From: Candidatus Omnitrophota bacterium
GTDB taxonomy: Bacteria > Omnitrophota > Gorgyraeia > Zapsychrales > Fredricksoniimonadaceae
Reading direction: 5' to 3'
Length of the DNA: 58,379 nucleotides
NCBI GenBank assembly: GCA_903836515.1
Contig: CAILQW010000039.1
Span: 1 to 58,379, forward strand
Translations under genes and position numbers: made by a program
Notes under the pieces: model-generated
Databases searched by the model: none
The model's input: the letters and a program-made list of their open reading frames with translations, nothing else
What the model was told of the DNA's origin: nothing
Shown: one piece after another, positions 15,890-23,888 of the stretch
Layout of the letters: the number at the start of each line of letters is the position of its first letter
Numbering within the stretch: position 1 is the first letter of the stretch

Positions 15890-16198
15890 ATGGAATTCAT
15901 CGAAACGTCGATCTTTACTAAAGTTTCAAGAGAATTACTGGGGGACGATCAACTGCGACGTTTGCAAACCACCCTTGCGATGTTCCCAACAACAGGAAAA
16001 ATTATTCCCGGGAGCGGAGGTTTAAGGAAATTGCGATGGGTCTTGGATGGCGAAGGCAAGCGCGGTGGATTAAGGGTGATTTATTATTGGGTTACGCAGG
16101 ATGATCAAATATTTCTGTTATATGTGTACAAGAAGTCTGTGCAAGAAGATATGACGGTAGCTGAGTTGAAGATTTTAAGAAAAGCACTGGAGGTGTGA
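15890..16198 (+). CDS. HigB/RelE-superfamily toxin
   Basis: A 102-aa protein with the RelE-fold pattern: N-terminal helix (FIETSIFTKVSRELL), the glycine-rich strand turn PGSGGLRKLRW, then GKRGGLRVIYYWV and IFLLYVYKKSVQEDMT followed by a C-terminal helix. Family members are ribosome-dependent mRNA interferases. It lies upstream of its antitoxin (toxin-first order, as in higBA) with a 1-nt gap and behind an operator-bearing promoter. The ribosome binding site GAGGA is 7 nt before the ATG. Confidence 0.85.
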   Translation: MEFIETSIFTKVSRELLGDDQLRRLQTTLAMFPTTGKIIPGSGGLRKLRWVLDGEGKRGGLRVIYYWVTQDDQIFLLYVYKKSVQEDMTVAELKILRKALEV

Positions 16199-16199
16199 T

Positions 16200-16490
16200 A
16201 TGGAAAAAGGGCATTTTCAGCGTTTGATCAGCAGTGTCAAAGAGATGAAATCGATCCAAAAAGGTCATAAAAAGGCGGCACGGATAACGAAGGTTGATCC
16301 TGTTTCTCTTAAGTTGATCCGTAAGAGCCTGAATCAGTCGCAGAGTGAGTTTGCTTTTATGATCGGCGTTAGTCCATCGACATTACGGAACTGGGAACAA
16401 GGGCTTCGTCATCCAGATGGGCCCGCGATTGCTTTATTGACTGTGGCGCAGAAGAATCCTGAAGCTGTTTATGCAGCGTTGCATGGCTAG
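16200..16490 (+). CDS. HigA/NadS-type XRE antitoxin
   Basis: 96 aa. A C-terminal helix-turn-helix (LIRKSLNQSQSEFAFMIGVSPSTLRNWEQGLRHPDGPAIALL) of the XRE/HigA class follows a basic N-terminal helix. It should neutralise the toxin encoded just upstream and repress the palindrome-bearing promoter at 15842-15870. The pair is complete, in contrast to the remnant at 8009-8217. Confidence 0.87.
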   Translation: MEKGHFQRLISSVKEMKSIQKGHKKAARITKVDPVSLKLIRKSLNQSQSEFAFMIGVSPSTLRNWEQGLRHPDGPAIALLTVAQKNPEAVYAALHG

Positions 16491-16660
16491 CCTGTATTTT
16501 GTTTTATACGTTCATCAAATCCATGGTGGGCGACGGATTTCATGAATTTCCTTCCATATCCTTTCCAAAAGGGACAAGGTTTCAGTCCACACAATCCTTC
16601 CATATGTAGCTGAATCTCTAGTTTAGGATCGAACGGGTCTCGGTTTATTATTTTGACTTA

Positions 16661-16711
16661 TTATCAAAATAATACTTGCTTTCCTGTGAAACATGGTTTA
16701 TATTTTGATAA
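16661..16711. promoter_or_regulatory. Inverted repeat around the T4SS operon promoter
   Basis: TTATCAAAATA (16661-16671) and TATTTTGATAA (16701-16711) are perfect 11-bp inverted arms with 29 bp between them. The right arm overlaps the putative -10 box and the left arm lies just upstream of the -35. The arms could be a repressor operator spanning the promoter or the stem of an RNA structure. Confidence 0.6.
16677..16704 (+). promoter_or_regulatory. Putative promoter of the T4SS/pilus operon
   Basis: TTGCTT (16677-16682), 16-bp spacer, TATATT (16699-16704). It is the only good promoter candidate before a run of more than 20 same-strand, mostly overlapping genes ending at 34544. Confidence 0.5.
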
Positions 16712-16753
16712 GAAATCAAACAATGGTTGATTTATGGACAAGGAATGGAAGGT

Positions 16754-17971
16754 ATGATCCAGGGCATTACTCCAATAGATACGGCATTCGACATGATGGG
16801 GCTTCATCAGGCCCAGGCGCTCACGCGGTTCATGTTCATTGAAACGCTGGCTGGGAAAGTTCTTTTTGGATTGGGTTTCATCCTGAGCCTGGTCAAGGGC
16901 TTGGAAAAAGGTAATTTTAAGCCGGTATTGATGTTCGTCTTTCTTTTCTTCTCTTTATGGTTTTTATGTGTGATGCCGCATGTCAGGGTAACGCCCCCTA
17001 TTTCTGCCATGGAACGTAACGGGTATAAGGATATTACGGCCGCCGACATATTAAAGAAGAGCGGTTACGCGGAGCTTGTGGTCAACCCGGTTGTGTATGG
17101 CGTGAGCCGGTGGATGGATGTGCTGGTGACAGGTGTGGTGGCTGTGATTGACCATGTGGGGAATGAAGGCCGCGGTTATTTGGCGAGTCCATTCTTGCGG
17201 GTCAAGGTGTCCATGATCACCAGCGCGATCGTGGCGCAAGGGATCACGGATCCAAAGCTCAGGGAAGATGCCGCGCGCTTTTATCAGCAGGATTATTGGG
17301 GCACGGTGCGCGGGCTGGGGGAGTCGGCACAGGGGGTGTGGCCTGGAGATCCCCGTGTCGTTGCCCTTTATAAGGAAGAGGCGCGGGCGCGCTGGAATAC
17401 CCTGCGCGACGCGCTTTATGCCTTCGCCAACCAGGACAAGATCTTCGACCGGACATTCGCGCGTTTCTACAACGGGAACATTAACAAGGATGGCGTGGTG
17501 AAGGCGTTATTGAATAGTGAGATGAAGATGCATTCACGGCTGTACACGCTTTTTACTTATGCATCACGGCGGGGAGATGAGAAGGTTCTGGGGAATGTAA
17601 CGGGTGTGATGCAGAAGGCGTCTCAACGCCTTATCCAGTTCCTTCCTTTAGCGCAGGGGCTGTGCCTTTTTCTTGGGTGGGCTTCATTTCCGATCTTTGT
17701 GGCGGCAGCGTTAATGTTTCAATCTTTCGGATATCTTGCGTTATGGATGGGATTGATCCTGTGTGTGAAGGGATGGTCGGTTGGCTGGGTGATTGTGGAG
17801 AAGAGCGCAGACCTCTGGTTCTTGCTGCAGGCATCGTGGGGCGGGGTTGAGTTGTGGCGCGCGCCCGTTGTCAATGACGGGACAGCCATTGCGGCGTTCA
17901 TGGTGCCGCTGGCCGGGATGGGAATATTTTTTATGGGGTTCATGCGGATGAAGGCGGGGCAGAAAGGATGA
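16754..17971 (+). CDS. TraG N-terminal-like inner-membrane protein, tentative
   Basis: 405 aa, first gene of the secretion operon. Several hydrophobic segments lie at the N-terminus (about 30-45 and 55-75, plus a third near 115-135) and two or three more near the C-terminus (about 295-350 and 375-395), flanking a large hydrophilic helical middle. Number and placement resemble the N-terminal region of TraG, the mating-pair stabilisation protein of F-type systems, but I see no decisive motif and much of TraG is absent. Start: ATG 16754 has AAGGA 9 nt upstream; ATG 16745 would add three residues, and the TTG at 16727 is unlikely. Confidence 0.5.
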   Translation: MIQGITPIDTAFDMMGLHQAQALTRFMFIETLAGKVLFGLGFILSLVKGLEKGNFKPVLMFVFLFFSLWFLCVMPHVRVTPPISAMERNGYKDITAADILKKSGYAELVVNPVVYGVSRWMDVLVTGVVAVIDHVGNEGRGYLASPFLRVKVSMITSAIVAQGITDPKLREDAARFYQQDYWGTVRGLGESAQGVWPGDPRVVALYKEEARARWNTLRDALYAFANQDKIFDRTFARFYNGNINKDGVVKALLNSEMKMHSRLYTLFTYASRRGDEKVLGNVTGVMQKASQRLIQFLPLAQGLCLFLGWASFPIFVAAALMFQSFGYLALWMGLILCVKGWSVGWVIVEKSADLWFLLQASWGGVELWRAPVVNDGTAIAAFMVPLAGMGIFFMGFMRMKAGQKG

Positions 17972-18020
17972 AACTCGAAGTAACATCAAGATGGGACAAG
18001 TTAACAGCAAGGAGAATGAG

Positions 18021-18311
18021 ATGAAGATTTTTAGGATAAGCGGGATTCTAACGATGATCGTGGTTGCGGCCACCAGGGCCTGGGCCCAGCAATCCGGGAT
18101 GGAAGATGAAACCAAGCAGCAGTTTGACAACCTGTCGAAATTCATTGTCACCGTCATGACCGGCCCTGTGGCCAAGATCATTGCCCTGGTGCTTCTTCTC
18201 GTCGGGATATGGAGAATAATTAACAAGGATTACGGGACGGCTGTTGGGTGTGTGATTGCCCTGTTGGCCCTTGTTTTCTTGCCGCAGATCCTTAACGTGT
18301 TTGGCCGGTGA
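18021..18311 (+). CDS. VirB2/TraA-like conjugative pilin
   Basis: 96 aa, with a signal peptide ending AWA before QQ (about residue 22) and two hydrophobic helices (about 45-60 and 67-90) separated by a short basic turn (RIINKDYG), the architecture of VirB2/TraA-type pilins. The start at ATG 18021 follows AAGGAG at 18009-18014. It stands directly before traL, where F-type loci place the pilin gene. The sequence itself is too variable for a firm call. Confidence 0.65.
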   Translation: MKIFRISGILTMIVVAATRAWAQQSGMEDETKQQFDNLSKFIVTVMTGPVAKIIALVLLLVGIWRIINKDYGTAVGCVIALLALVFLPQILNVFGR

Positions 18312-18314
18312 AAC

Positions 18315-18605
18315 ATGCGTCATTGTCCCAAGACCATAGATAAACCGTTATTGATCCTTGGATTGGAAGGCGAGGATATCGCTGTGTTGATGTTCTTTTT
18401 CGGTATCCCCGCGATCATGATCTCTCCGGCGATTCCTTTGGTGTTGATCTTTGTGGCCTGGCCTGCGCTTGTGGCATTCAAACGGGGCAAACCTGAAGGA
18501 TATGTCCTGCATGCCTTGTACCGAATGGGGATGCCATTATCTGGACTATTACCACCTGGGTCGGAAGGCAAGCGTTATTCACCTTACAGTCAGGAGATGT
18601 TGTGA
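18315..18605 (+). CDS. traL: TraL: T4SS inner-membrane subunit (VirB3-like)
   Basis: 96 aa with the TraL start pattern PKTIDKPLLILGLEGEDIAVLMFFF, two hydrophobic segments (about 22-50), and a positively charged loop (FKRGKPEGY) followed by an HALYRMG segment near the C-terminus. TraL is the F-type counterpart of VirB3, working next to the VirB4-type ATPase TraC. The stop overlaps the GTG start of traE (GTGA). Confidence 0.8.
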   Translation: MRHCPKTIDKPLLILGLEGEDIAVLMFFFGIPAIMISPAIPLVLIFVAWPALVAFKRGKPEGYVLHALYRMGMPLSGLLPPGSEGKRYSPYSQEML

Positions 18606-19225
18606 TTGAAGAACATCCCATAAGATCCAAAAGCTCTGTGTATTTTGAACGCTATGCCAAGGCGGAGCAACAGCGGACACTTCTGGTGGGTGTTGTTTAT
18701 GTGTTGGGCGCGGTATGTGTGGCATTTGCGATGGGGCTTATCAGCGTTGCGGTACGTCCGAAGCCCATTCATTATGTTTCAGCAGTTCCTGTTTCCGGGA
18801 TTTCTTATCCAGGCCAGGTGCCGGTCTCATCGGTGGTCAGTTTCACAGGGGCGTGGATCATGGACTGGATGAATTATACCCCTGATACGGCCCAAGGAGT
18901 TTATCAACGGGCTCTGCTCTTAGTTATGCCTTCGTTCATGGCCAAGCTTCGGGCGGGGTTGGATGAAGAGCTGCAAAAGATTTCACGCGACAGGCTGGCT
19001 TCGGTGTTCACCCTTAAGGCTGAACCGCGCTGCATGGAAAATGAGGGAGGGTTTGCGGTGATATTCGAGGGGGATCGCAGGATTTATATGGGGAAAGAAG
19101 AAATGTCACGGGAAGCTGTGCGGTTTACGGTGAATGTCCGCCGGACAACGCCGACAACGCTTAATCCTTATGGGCTTGCCGTGGAAGATGTCAGAAAAGA
19201 AAAGGTGAGGCATGATCAAGTTTAA
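18602..19225 (+). CDS. traE: TraE: T4SS periplasmic assembly factor (VirB8-like)
   Basis: 207 aa with a cytoplasmic N-terminus, one membrane segment (about 27-49) and a periplasmic domain. The pattern WMNYTPDTAQGVYQRALLLVMPS matches the conserved L-x-N-x-T-P region of TraE/VirB8 proteins. GTG start overlaps the traL stop. The end overlaps traK by 14 nt. Position between traL and traK is the canonical F-type order. Confidence 0.82.
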   Translation: MIEEHPIRSKSSVYFERYAKAEQQRTLLVGVVYVLGAVCVAFAMGLISVAVRPKPIHYVSAVPVSGISYPGQVPVSSVVSFTGAWIMDWMNYTPDTAQGVYQRALLLVMPSFMAKLRAGLDEELQKISRDRLASVFTLKAEPRCMENEGGFAVIFEGDRRIYMGKEEMSREAVRFTVNVRRTTPTTLNPYGLAVEDVRKEKVRHDQV

Positions 19226-19874
19226 TCACATTGTAACGGCGTGGATGATGGTTGTTCTTGGGGGGGCTTGTGCATCGGCAGAAAAGAATGTTTGTTCCGG
19301 AACGGATGTTCTTGTGCGGGTGGAAGTGGGGAAAATGGTCGACATTTACGTTGAGGAAGGGATCGCGGACCTGGTGCGTTCCGGAGATCCCTCGACGGTG
19401 AAGGTGGAACATACCTCCGGGCATATATTCCTGACGCCGCTTGCGGCTGCTCCGGCGGATATTACCATTCTTGACGCTGTCGGGCGTTCCCACAGGATCA
19501 AATATGTATTTGATCAGGGTGTGGATGAAAAAATTGTTGTCGGAGATTGTCGGGAGAAAGAAGCAGGAACGGACAAGGACCTGGTCATGAGTATGGTTCG
19601 GGATCTGATTCGAGGGCGTCAGCCTGAAGGATCAAGACGGCGAGAGGGAGGTCCGGTGATATTTGAGGATGCCCAGGTCCGGATGACCCTTGTGGTAATG
19701 CATGAATTGCCGAAGCTGGCGGGTTATGTAGTGACCGCCGAGAATTTGACCGATGGTCCTGCGGCTCTTCCACTGCAACGCATTGCCTATCCCGGGCTTT
19801 TGGCCGTTGCCGCGGATAAAGAAAGCCTAGAGGCCAGGGCACAAGCCAACGTTTATATGGTGGTGGCCCGATGA
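19212..19874 (+). CDS. traK: TraK: outer-membrane-complex subunit (VirB9-like)
   Basis: 220 aa with a signal peptide (about residues 1-23, ACASA). The N-terminal beta-rich domain (VEVGKMVDIYVEEGIADLV...HIFLTPLAAAPADITILD) is the TraK/secretin-like region, and the C-terminal half may contact TraB and TraV. It overlaps traE upstream and traB downstream. TraK, TraV and TraB together build the trans-envelope core. Confidence 0.8.
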   Translation: MIKFNHIVTAWMMVVLGGACASAEKNVCSGTDVLVRVEVGKMVDIYVEEGIADLVRSGDPSTVKVEHTSGHIFLTPLAAAPADITILDAVGRSHRIKYVFDQGVDEKIVVGDCREKEAGTDKDLVMSMVRDLIRGRQPEGSRRREGGPVIFEDAQVRMTLVVMHELPKLAGYVVTAENLTDGPAALPLQRIAYPGLLAVAADKESLEARAQANVYMVVAR

Positions 19875-21043
19875 ATGGATTGCAGAAGTTTTATCAGCCG
19901 TGGAAAGAGCGCTACCTTGCCCTGGATAAGCACAGCCGTTTAATGACAGCAGCGGCTGTTGTGGGGGCGGCCATAACAGCGGCCTGGCTTATGTTGCCTA
20001 AGGGGATGCCATCGGTGACAGGACCGGTAAAAGATACACATGCATCACAAGGGATGGCCAAGGCAGAGGCCGGATATTTTCTTGGCGAGGATGTTGATAA
20101 GAAGGCTTATGTTGAACGGCTGGAATCTCAATATTTTTCCGTTTCGGAAAAAAATCAGATCCTCCAGGGGAAGATCGATGATTTGGCGGGGAAAGTGAGT
20201 GAGATGGCCAGGACTCAGGGCGGGATTTCCGATAACCTTGGGGAACTCGAAAGGCGCATGGCTGATGTTGCCGCGAAATCAGCGGCAACGGCAGGCATTA
20301 ACGGTTTGAAACAGCAAAAACCTGTTATCAGCGCTTATCAGATGGATGTCATCAATATCGCGCCGGCCCTTGCAGGGGAGCGGGATGAAAATGTTGTGTA
20401 TTTACCGGCTGGCAGTTTTGTGAGCGGGACGTTGTTAACGGGTGTTTATGCCCCATCAGAAGCATCCAATCCTTTGCCGGTGCTTGTGCGTTTGAAGGAG
20501 GCTTTTTATGGGCCTAATGACACGCGCATACCTCTGGAGGGCGCTTTTGCTGTCGGGAAGGCATCGGGTGATCTCGTGAGCGAACGGGCCTTGGTACAGA
20601 TTTGCACCCTGTCCGCAGTGCTTCCCGGGGGGCAGGCTTTTGAGCATAAGGGGAATATCGGTTATTTGACAGATGCGTCGGGGCAGTTGGGATTAAAGGG
20701 ATTGATTGTTCATAACACCGGTGGGCAGCTGGCCATGTCATTTATGACAGGTTTTACAGGCGGGGCTTCTCAGGCGATGGCGGATGCTCAAACGACAACG
20801 GTGGTTAGCGATAGCGGTCGGATGGCCCGAAATGTGACGGGTAACCGCGCCAAAAATGCGGGGTTTCAGGGGCTGGCCCAGAGTGCGGCGCAAATGTCCA
20901 AGTATTACGAGGATCAATTGGGGCATATTGTACCGGCAGTGAAGGTTGACGCAGGGGTGGATGTGTATTTTATTATCCTGGAAGGAGTGGCGGTTTATGG
21001 GCTTAAGAAGAATAGCATTTCTCTTGTGCGTTACGCTGATTAG
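19871..21043 (+). CDS. traB: TraB: envelope-spanning core subunit (VirB10-like)
   Basis: 390 aa: short cytoplasmic tail, membrane helix about 22-40 (SRLMTAAAVVGAAITAAWLML), a long coiled coil about 72-135, then the TrbI-type barrel beginning at YLPAGSFVSGTLLTGVYAPS with PVLVRLKEAFYGPN. A glycine/alanine-rich stretch (AMSFMTGFTGGASQAMADAQ) is the outer-membrane antenna region seen in VirB10 proteins. Overlaps traK (ATGA) and, by 47 nt, traV. Confidence 0.88.
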   Translation: MNGLQKFYQPWKERYLALDKHSRLMTAAAVVGAAITAAWLMLPKGMPSVTGPVKDTHASQGMAKAEAGYFLGEDVDKKAYVERLESQYFSVSEKNQILQGKIDDLAGKVSEMARTQGGISDNLGELERRMADVAAKSAATAGINGLKQQKPVISAYQMDVINIAPALAGERDENVVYLPAGSFVSGTLLTGVYAPSEASNPLPVLVRLKEAFYGPNDTRIPLEGAFAVGKASGDLVSERALVQICTLSAVLPGGQAFEHKGNIGYLTDASGQLGLKGLIVHNTGGQLAMSFMTGFTGGASQAMADAQTTTVVSDSGRMARNVTGNRAKNAGFQGLAQSAAQMSKYYEDQLGHIVPAVKVDAGVDVYFIILEGVAVYGLKKNSISLVRYAD

Positions 21044-21401
21044 CGGCTGCGCCAGCGCAGGGCAGCACCGCGTTACGCGACGTCTGAATGATGACGCGCC
21101 ACGGACGTTGACGGAGATCTATCAGCAGTCCGGTGAAGGACGGATATCAGTGCCGCAAGGAAAAGTCCAGCTGCTTCCCGAGGCGGGTGATGTCAAGCCC
21201 TATTGGCCGGTCTATGAACCGCCCCGGATCATCAAGGTGTGGGTTCCGGCGCATGTTGACGATAACGATAAGGATATTATGGTCGCCGGCCACTGGGTGT
21301 TTGTTATGGTTGATGCGCCCCAGTGGTATATCCAACGGTATGGGCGAGAAAATGCTGGCGGGCATGCAGTACTTCCCGTATTGCCGCGGAAGGAAGAGTG
21401 A
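20997..21401 (+). CDS. traV: TraV: T4SS outer-membrane lipoprotein
   Basis: 134 aa with a lipoprotein signal, lipobox ISGC at about 15-18. The C-terminal segment RIIKVWVPAHVDDNDKDIMVAGHWVFVMVDAPQWY follows the conserved W-V-x-P-x-x-D...G-x-x-V-x-V pattern of TraV. Start ATG 20997 has AAGGAG 9 nt upstream and lies inside the end of traB. The stop overlaps the traC start (TGATG). TraV is short and poorly conserved, so the call leans on the lipobox, motif and position together. Confidence 0.8.
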   Translation: MGLRRIAFLLCVTLISGCASAGQHRVTRRLNDDAPRTLTEIYQQSGEGRISVPQGKVQLLPEAGDVKPYWPVYEPPRIIKVWVPAHVDDNDKDIMVAGHWVFVMVDAPQWYIQRYGRENAGGHAVLPVLPRKEE

Positions 21402-23845
21402 TGCTGACACGCGCCGGGATCCAGGACATGTTTAATGAAAAAAATTCACTGGTCGATCATTTGCCATATGCCGAAAACATTGACGAGGTGTTCCTGCATG
21501 TTGATGGCAGTACAGGGCGTGCGTGGGAATTGTCATTGTATGAATCCGAGGCCCTTGAAGGGGCGCGACTTGAGGAATTATCGAATATGATTGCGGGACT
21601 GTCGGGACGTTTTTTACCGGGAATAAGCGTACAGTTTATTCTTTTGTCAGACGGAGATATCACGCCGTTTCTGGACAAATACCGGGCTATGACATCCCAA
21701 CAGGTTGACAGGGCCACGGAGAGGATCATTGCCGGTAAGTTGCAGCATATTTTGGATAGCCGGGAAGGGTTTTTCAGGAATTCGGGAGAAAATTTTTATC
21801 CCAGACGCATGCGGCTTTTCATAACAGTCCGTTCTTTTCCAAAGTGGCCTGGGACAGGGAATGATCGGATGGCGTGGGATAAGATCAGAAATGATTTCAT
21901 GAAAGTTTGTGATGCGCTGGAAAGCCAGTTTCAGGCGTTGAAGCTGTCGTTTAAGGCGGTTGATAAAGACCTTCTGGCGGCATTGCTCTATCAGCTGTTA
22001 AACCCGCGGCGTTCCGGTATGGTGCCGCCGCCGCGTTTGAAGAATGATTTTATAAGGGAACAGGTCCTGTATAACGCTCCGGAAGTCTGCGGGAACGGAT
22101 TTATCCTCGACACTTGCCATACCAGGGTGTTGAGTCTTAAGGAACTTCCTCAAACGACGTGGCCCGGAATGTTTTCTGCCCGTGAGGGAATGTGTGATAG
22201 CCACAGGAATATGATGATCGTCATCAATTTCACGGTGCCTGATCAGAATACGGCACTCGAAAGGATCAAGTTTCAGAAAGCGATGGCTTTTTTACAGAGA
22301 AATTCGTCGCTGGGGGATATCAGTGAGGAGGCACTGCAAAAGAAAGAAGAATTGAGCGGGTTGATCACCCAAACATTTAAAAGCGGCAAGGCTGTGATAC
22401 AGGCACGGGTACATCTTATCCTGTGGGGCGTATCACCGGATGAATTGGAGCGTGCCTGTGACAACCTTATGGTGGATCTTCATCGGATGGGTGCTGAAGG
22501 CCTGAAAGAAGAGATCATTGCGCCGTCTCTCTTTTTGACGTGCCTGCCATTAAATTTTGACCATCGCCTTGAGCGATCAATCCGCAGGGAACGCAGGATC
22601 CTGTCGGATAATTTTGCAGACATGGCGCCATTTTATGGCGCTTGCCGCGGTACAGCGACGCCAGCCGCACTGTATTTAAACCGGCGCGGAGAACCTGTGG
22701 GGGTCGATTTCTTCGATTCCGAGACCAATCCTCACGGCATAGTGATCGGGGCTTCGGGGGCCGGGAAATCATTCTTGATCAACGATTTCATATATCAGAA
22801 CTATCGTTTAGGGGCGCATTTCTTTGTCCTCGACAAGGGGCATTCTTACCGCAAGACATGCGCGATATTAGGCGGCCAATATATTGATTTTGATCTTCAG
22901 GCGCCATTGACCATCAATCCATTTTTATGTGATCCTGGCAGCGAGAACCTGGCATTCCTTGTCGAAGTGCTTGCCTTTATGGCTTCCGGCGGTGATGAGC
23001 GAGACCGTTTGACGCGTGAAGAAAAAGGATTTCTTCAGAAGGCCGTGCTGGAGGCCTATAAAGTTGTTTCGAATCGTCAGGTTACATTGACGGATGTCGT
23101 GGGGATATTAAATGATGTCCACCGGGAAGATGCACTGGGGATGGGGCCGCGCATCGCCCTTCGGCTGGCGCCGTTTACCCAGAATGGGCCTTATGGAAAG
23201 TTCTTTGACGGTCAAAATCAATTTTCCGTGAACAGCCGTTTTACGGTTTTTGAACTTGCGAATCTTTCTGCCTATCCTGACCTGCAGTTGGTGGTGCTGT
23301 TAAACATCATGTTTTTTGTAACACAGTTCGTCGCCGATCCCGGTATGCGCTCCAAACGGAAATTCCTGTTGATCGACGAAGCGTGGCAGTTATTGAAGAT
23401 GGCCAATACGGGAGATTTTATCGCCAATGCGTTTAAAACATTCCGTAAATACCGCTGTGCGGCAGTGGCTGTGACCCAGGAGGTCGCTGATTTTCTACAA
23501 CAGAAAAGCGGGTTGGCGATCCTGGCGAATACAGCCAACAAGATATTCCTCAAGCAGGAAGTTTCTTTGATCGAACATTTGAAGAAAGAATTGTCGCTTT
23601 CTGATGAAGTTGCCGGGCTTTTACGATCTGTGCGCACGGTCAAGGGAAAGTACTCGGAAGCATTGGTTGTGACACCCTCATCGACCGGGGTTATCAGGCT
23701 TGTGCCGGACCCTTTTTTATATTGGGCGGCGACATCAGAGCCTCGCGATAATGCGTTTTTGGATGAAGAAAGAACGAGGGCCAAAGGAGATCTTCTTGAA
23801 GCCCTAAGTCGTTGTGCGGAAAAATATCCATACGGGGTCCGTTAA
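21401..23845 (+). CDS. traC: TraC: T4SS assembly ATPase (VirB4 family)
   Basis: An 814-aa ATPase that powers pilus and channel assembly at the inner membrane. Walker A GASGAGKSFL begins at residue 450; Walker B LLIDEAWQLL has Asp659-Glu660; the conserved FRKYRCAAVAVTQEVADFL and ANTANKIFLKQE follow. The N-terminal 440 residues match the TraC_F region. Start ATG 21401 overlaps the traV stop; the longer frame from 21323 runs through traV coding sequence and is rejected. Family length is about 800-880, so this is full-length. Confidence 0.93.
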   Translation: MLTRAGIQDMFNEKNSLVDHLPYAENIDEVFLHVDGSTGRAWELSLYESEALEGARLEELSNMIAGLSGRFLPGISVQFILLSDGDITPFLDKYRAMTSQQVDRATERIIAGKLQHILDSREGFFRNSGENFYPRRMRLFITVRSFPKWPGTGNDRMAWDKIRNDFMKVCDALESQFQALKLSFKAVDKDLLAALLYQLLNPRRSGMVPPPRLKNDFIREQVLYNAPEVCGNGFILDTCHTRVLSLKELPQTTWPGMFSAREGMCDSHRNMMIVINFTVPDQNTALERIKFQKAMAFLQRNSSLGDISEEALQKKEELSGLITQTFKSGKAVIQARVHLILWGVSPDELERACDNLMVDLHRMGAEGLKEEIIAPSLFLTCLPLNFDHRLERSIRRERRILSDNFADMAPFYGACRGTATPAALYLNRRGEPVGVDFFDSETNPHGIVIGASGAGKSFLINDFIYQNYRLGAHFFVLDKGHSYRKTCAILGGQYIDFDLQAPLTINPFLCDPGSENLAFLVEVLAFMASGGDERDRLTREEKGFLQKAVLEAYKVVSNRQVTLTDVVGILNDVHREDALGMGPRIALRLAPFTQNGPYGKFFDGQNQFSVNSRFTVFELANLSAYPDLQLVVLLNIMFFVTQFVADPGMRSKRKFLLIDEAWQLLKMANTGDFIANAFKTFRKYRCAAVAVTQEVADFLQQKSGLAILANTANKIFLKQEVSLIEHLKKELSLSDEVAGLLRSVRTVKGKYSEALVVTPSSTGVIRLVPDPFLYWAATSEPRDNAFLDEERTRAKGDLLEALSRCAEKYPYGVR

Positions 23846-23888
23846 TAAGGGCTTTGTTGTGATGCGGGGTAACAATAAGGAGAGGGGT

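Noticed and set aside
21323-21400. N-terminal extension of TraC from 21323
   Set aside because: It runs through the end of traV; ATG 21401 overlaps the traV stop in the standard TGATG way.
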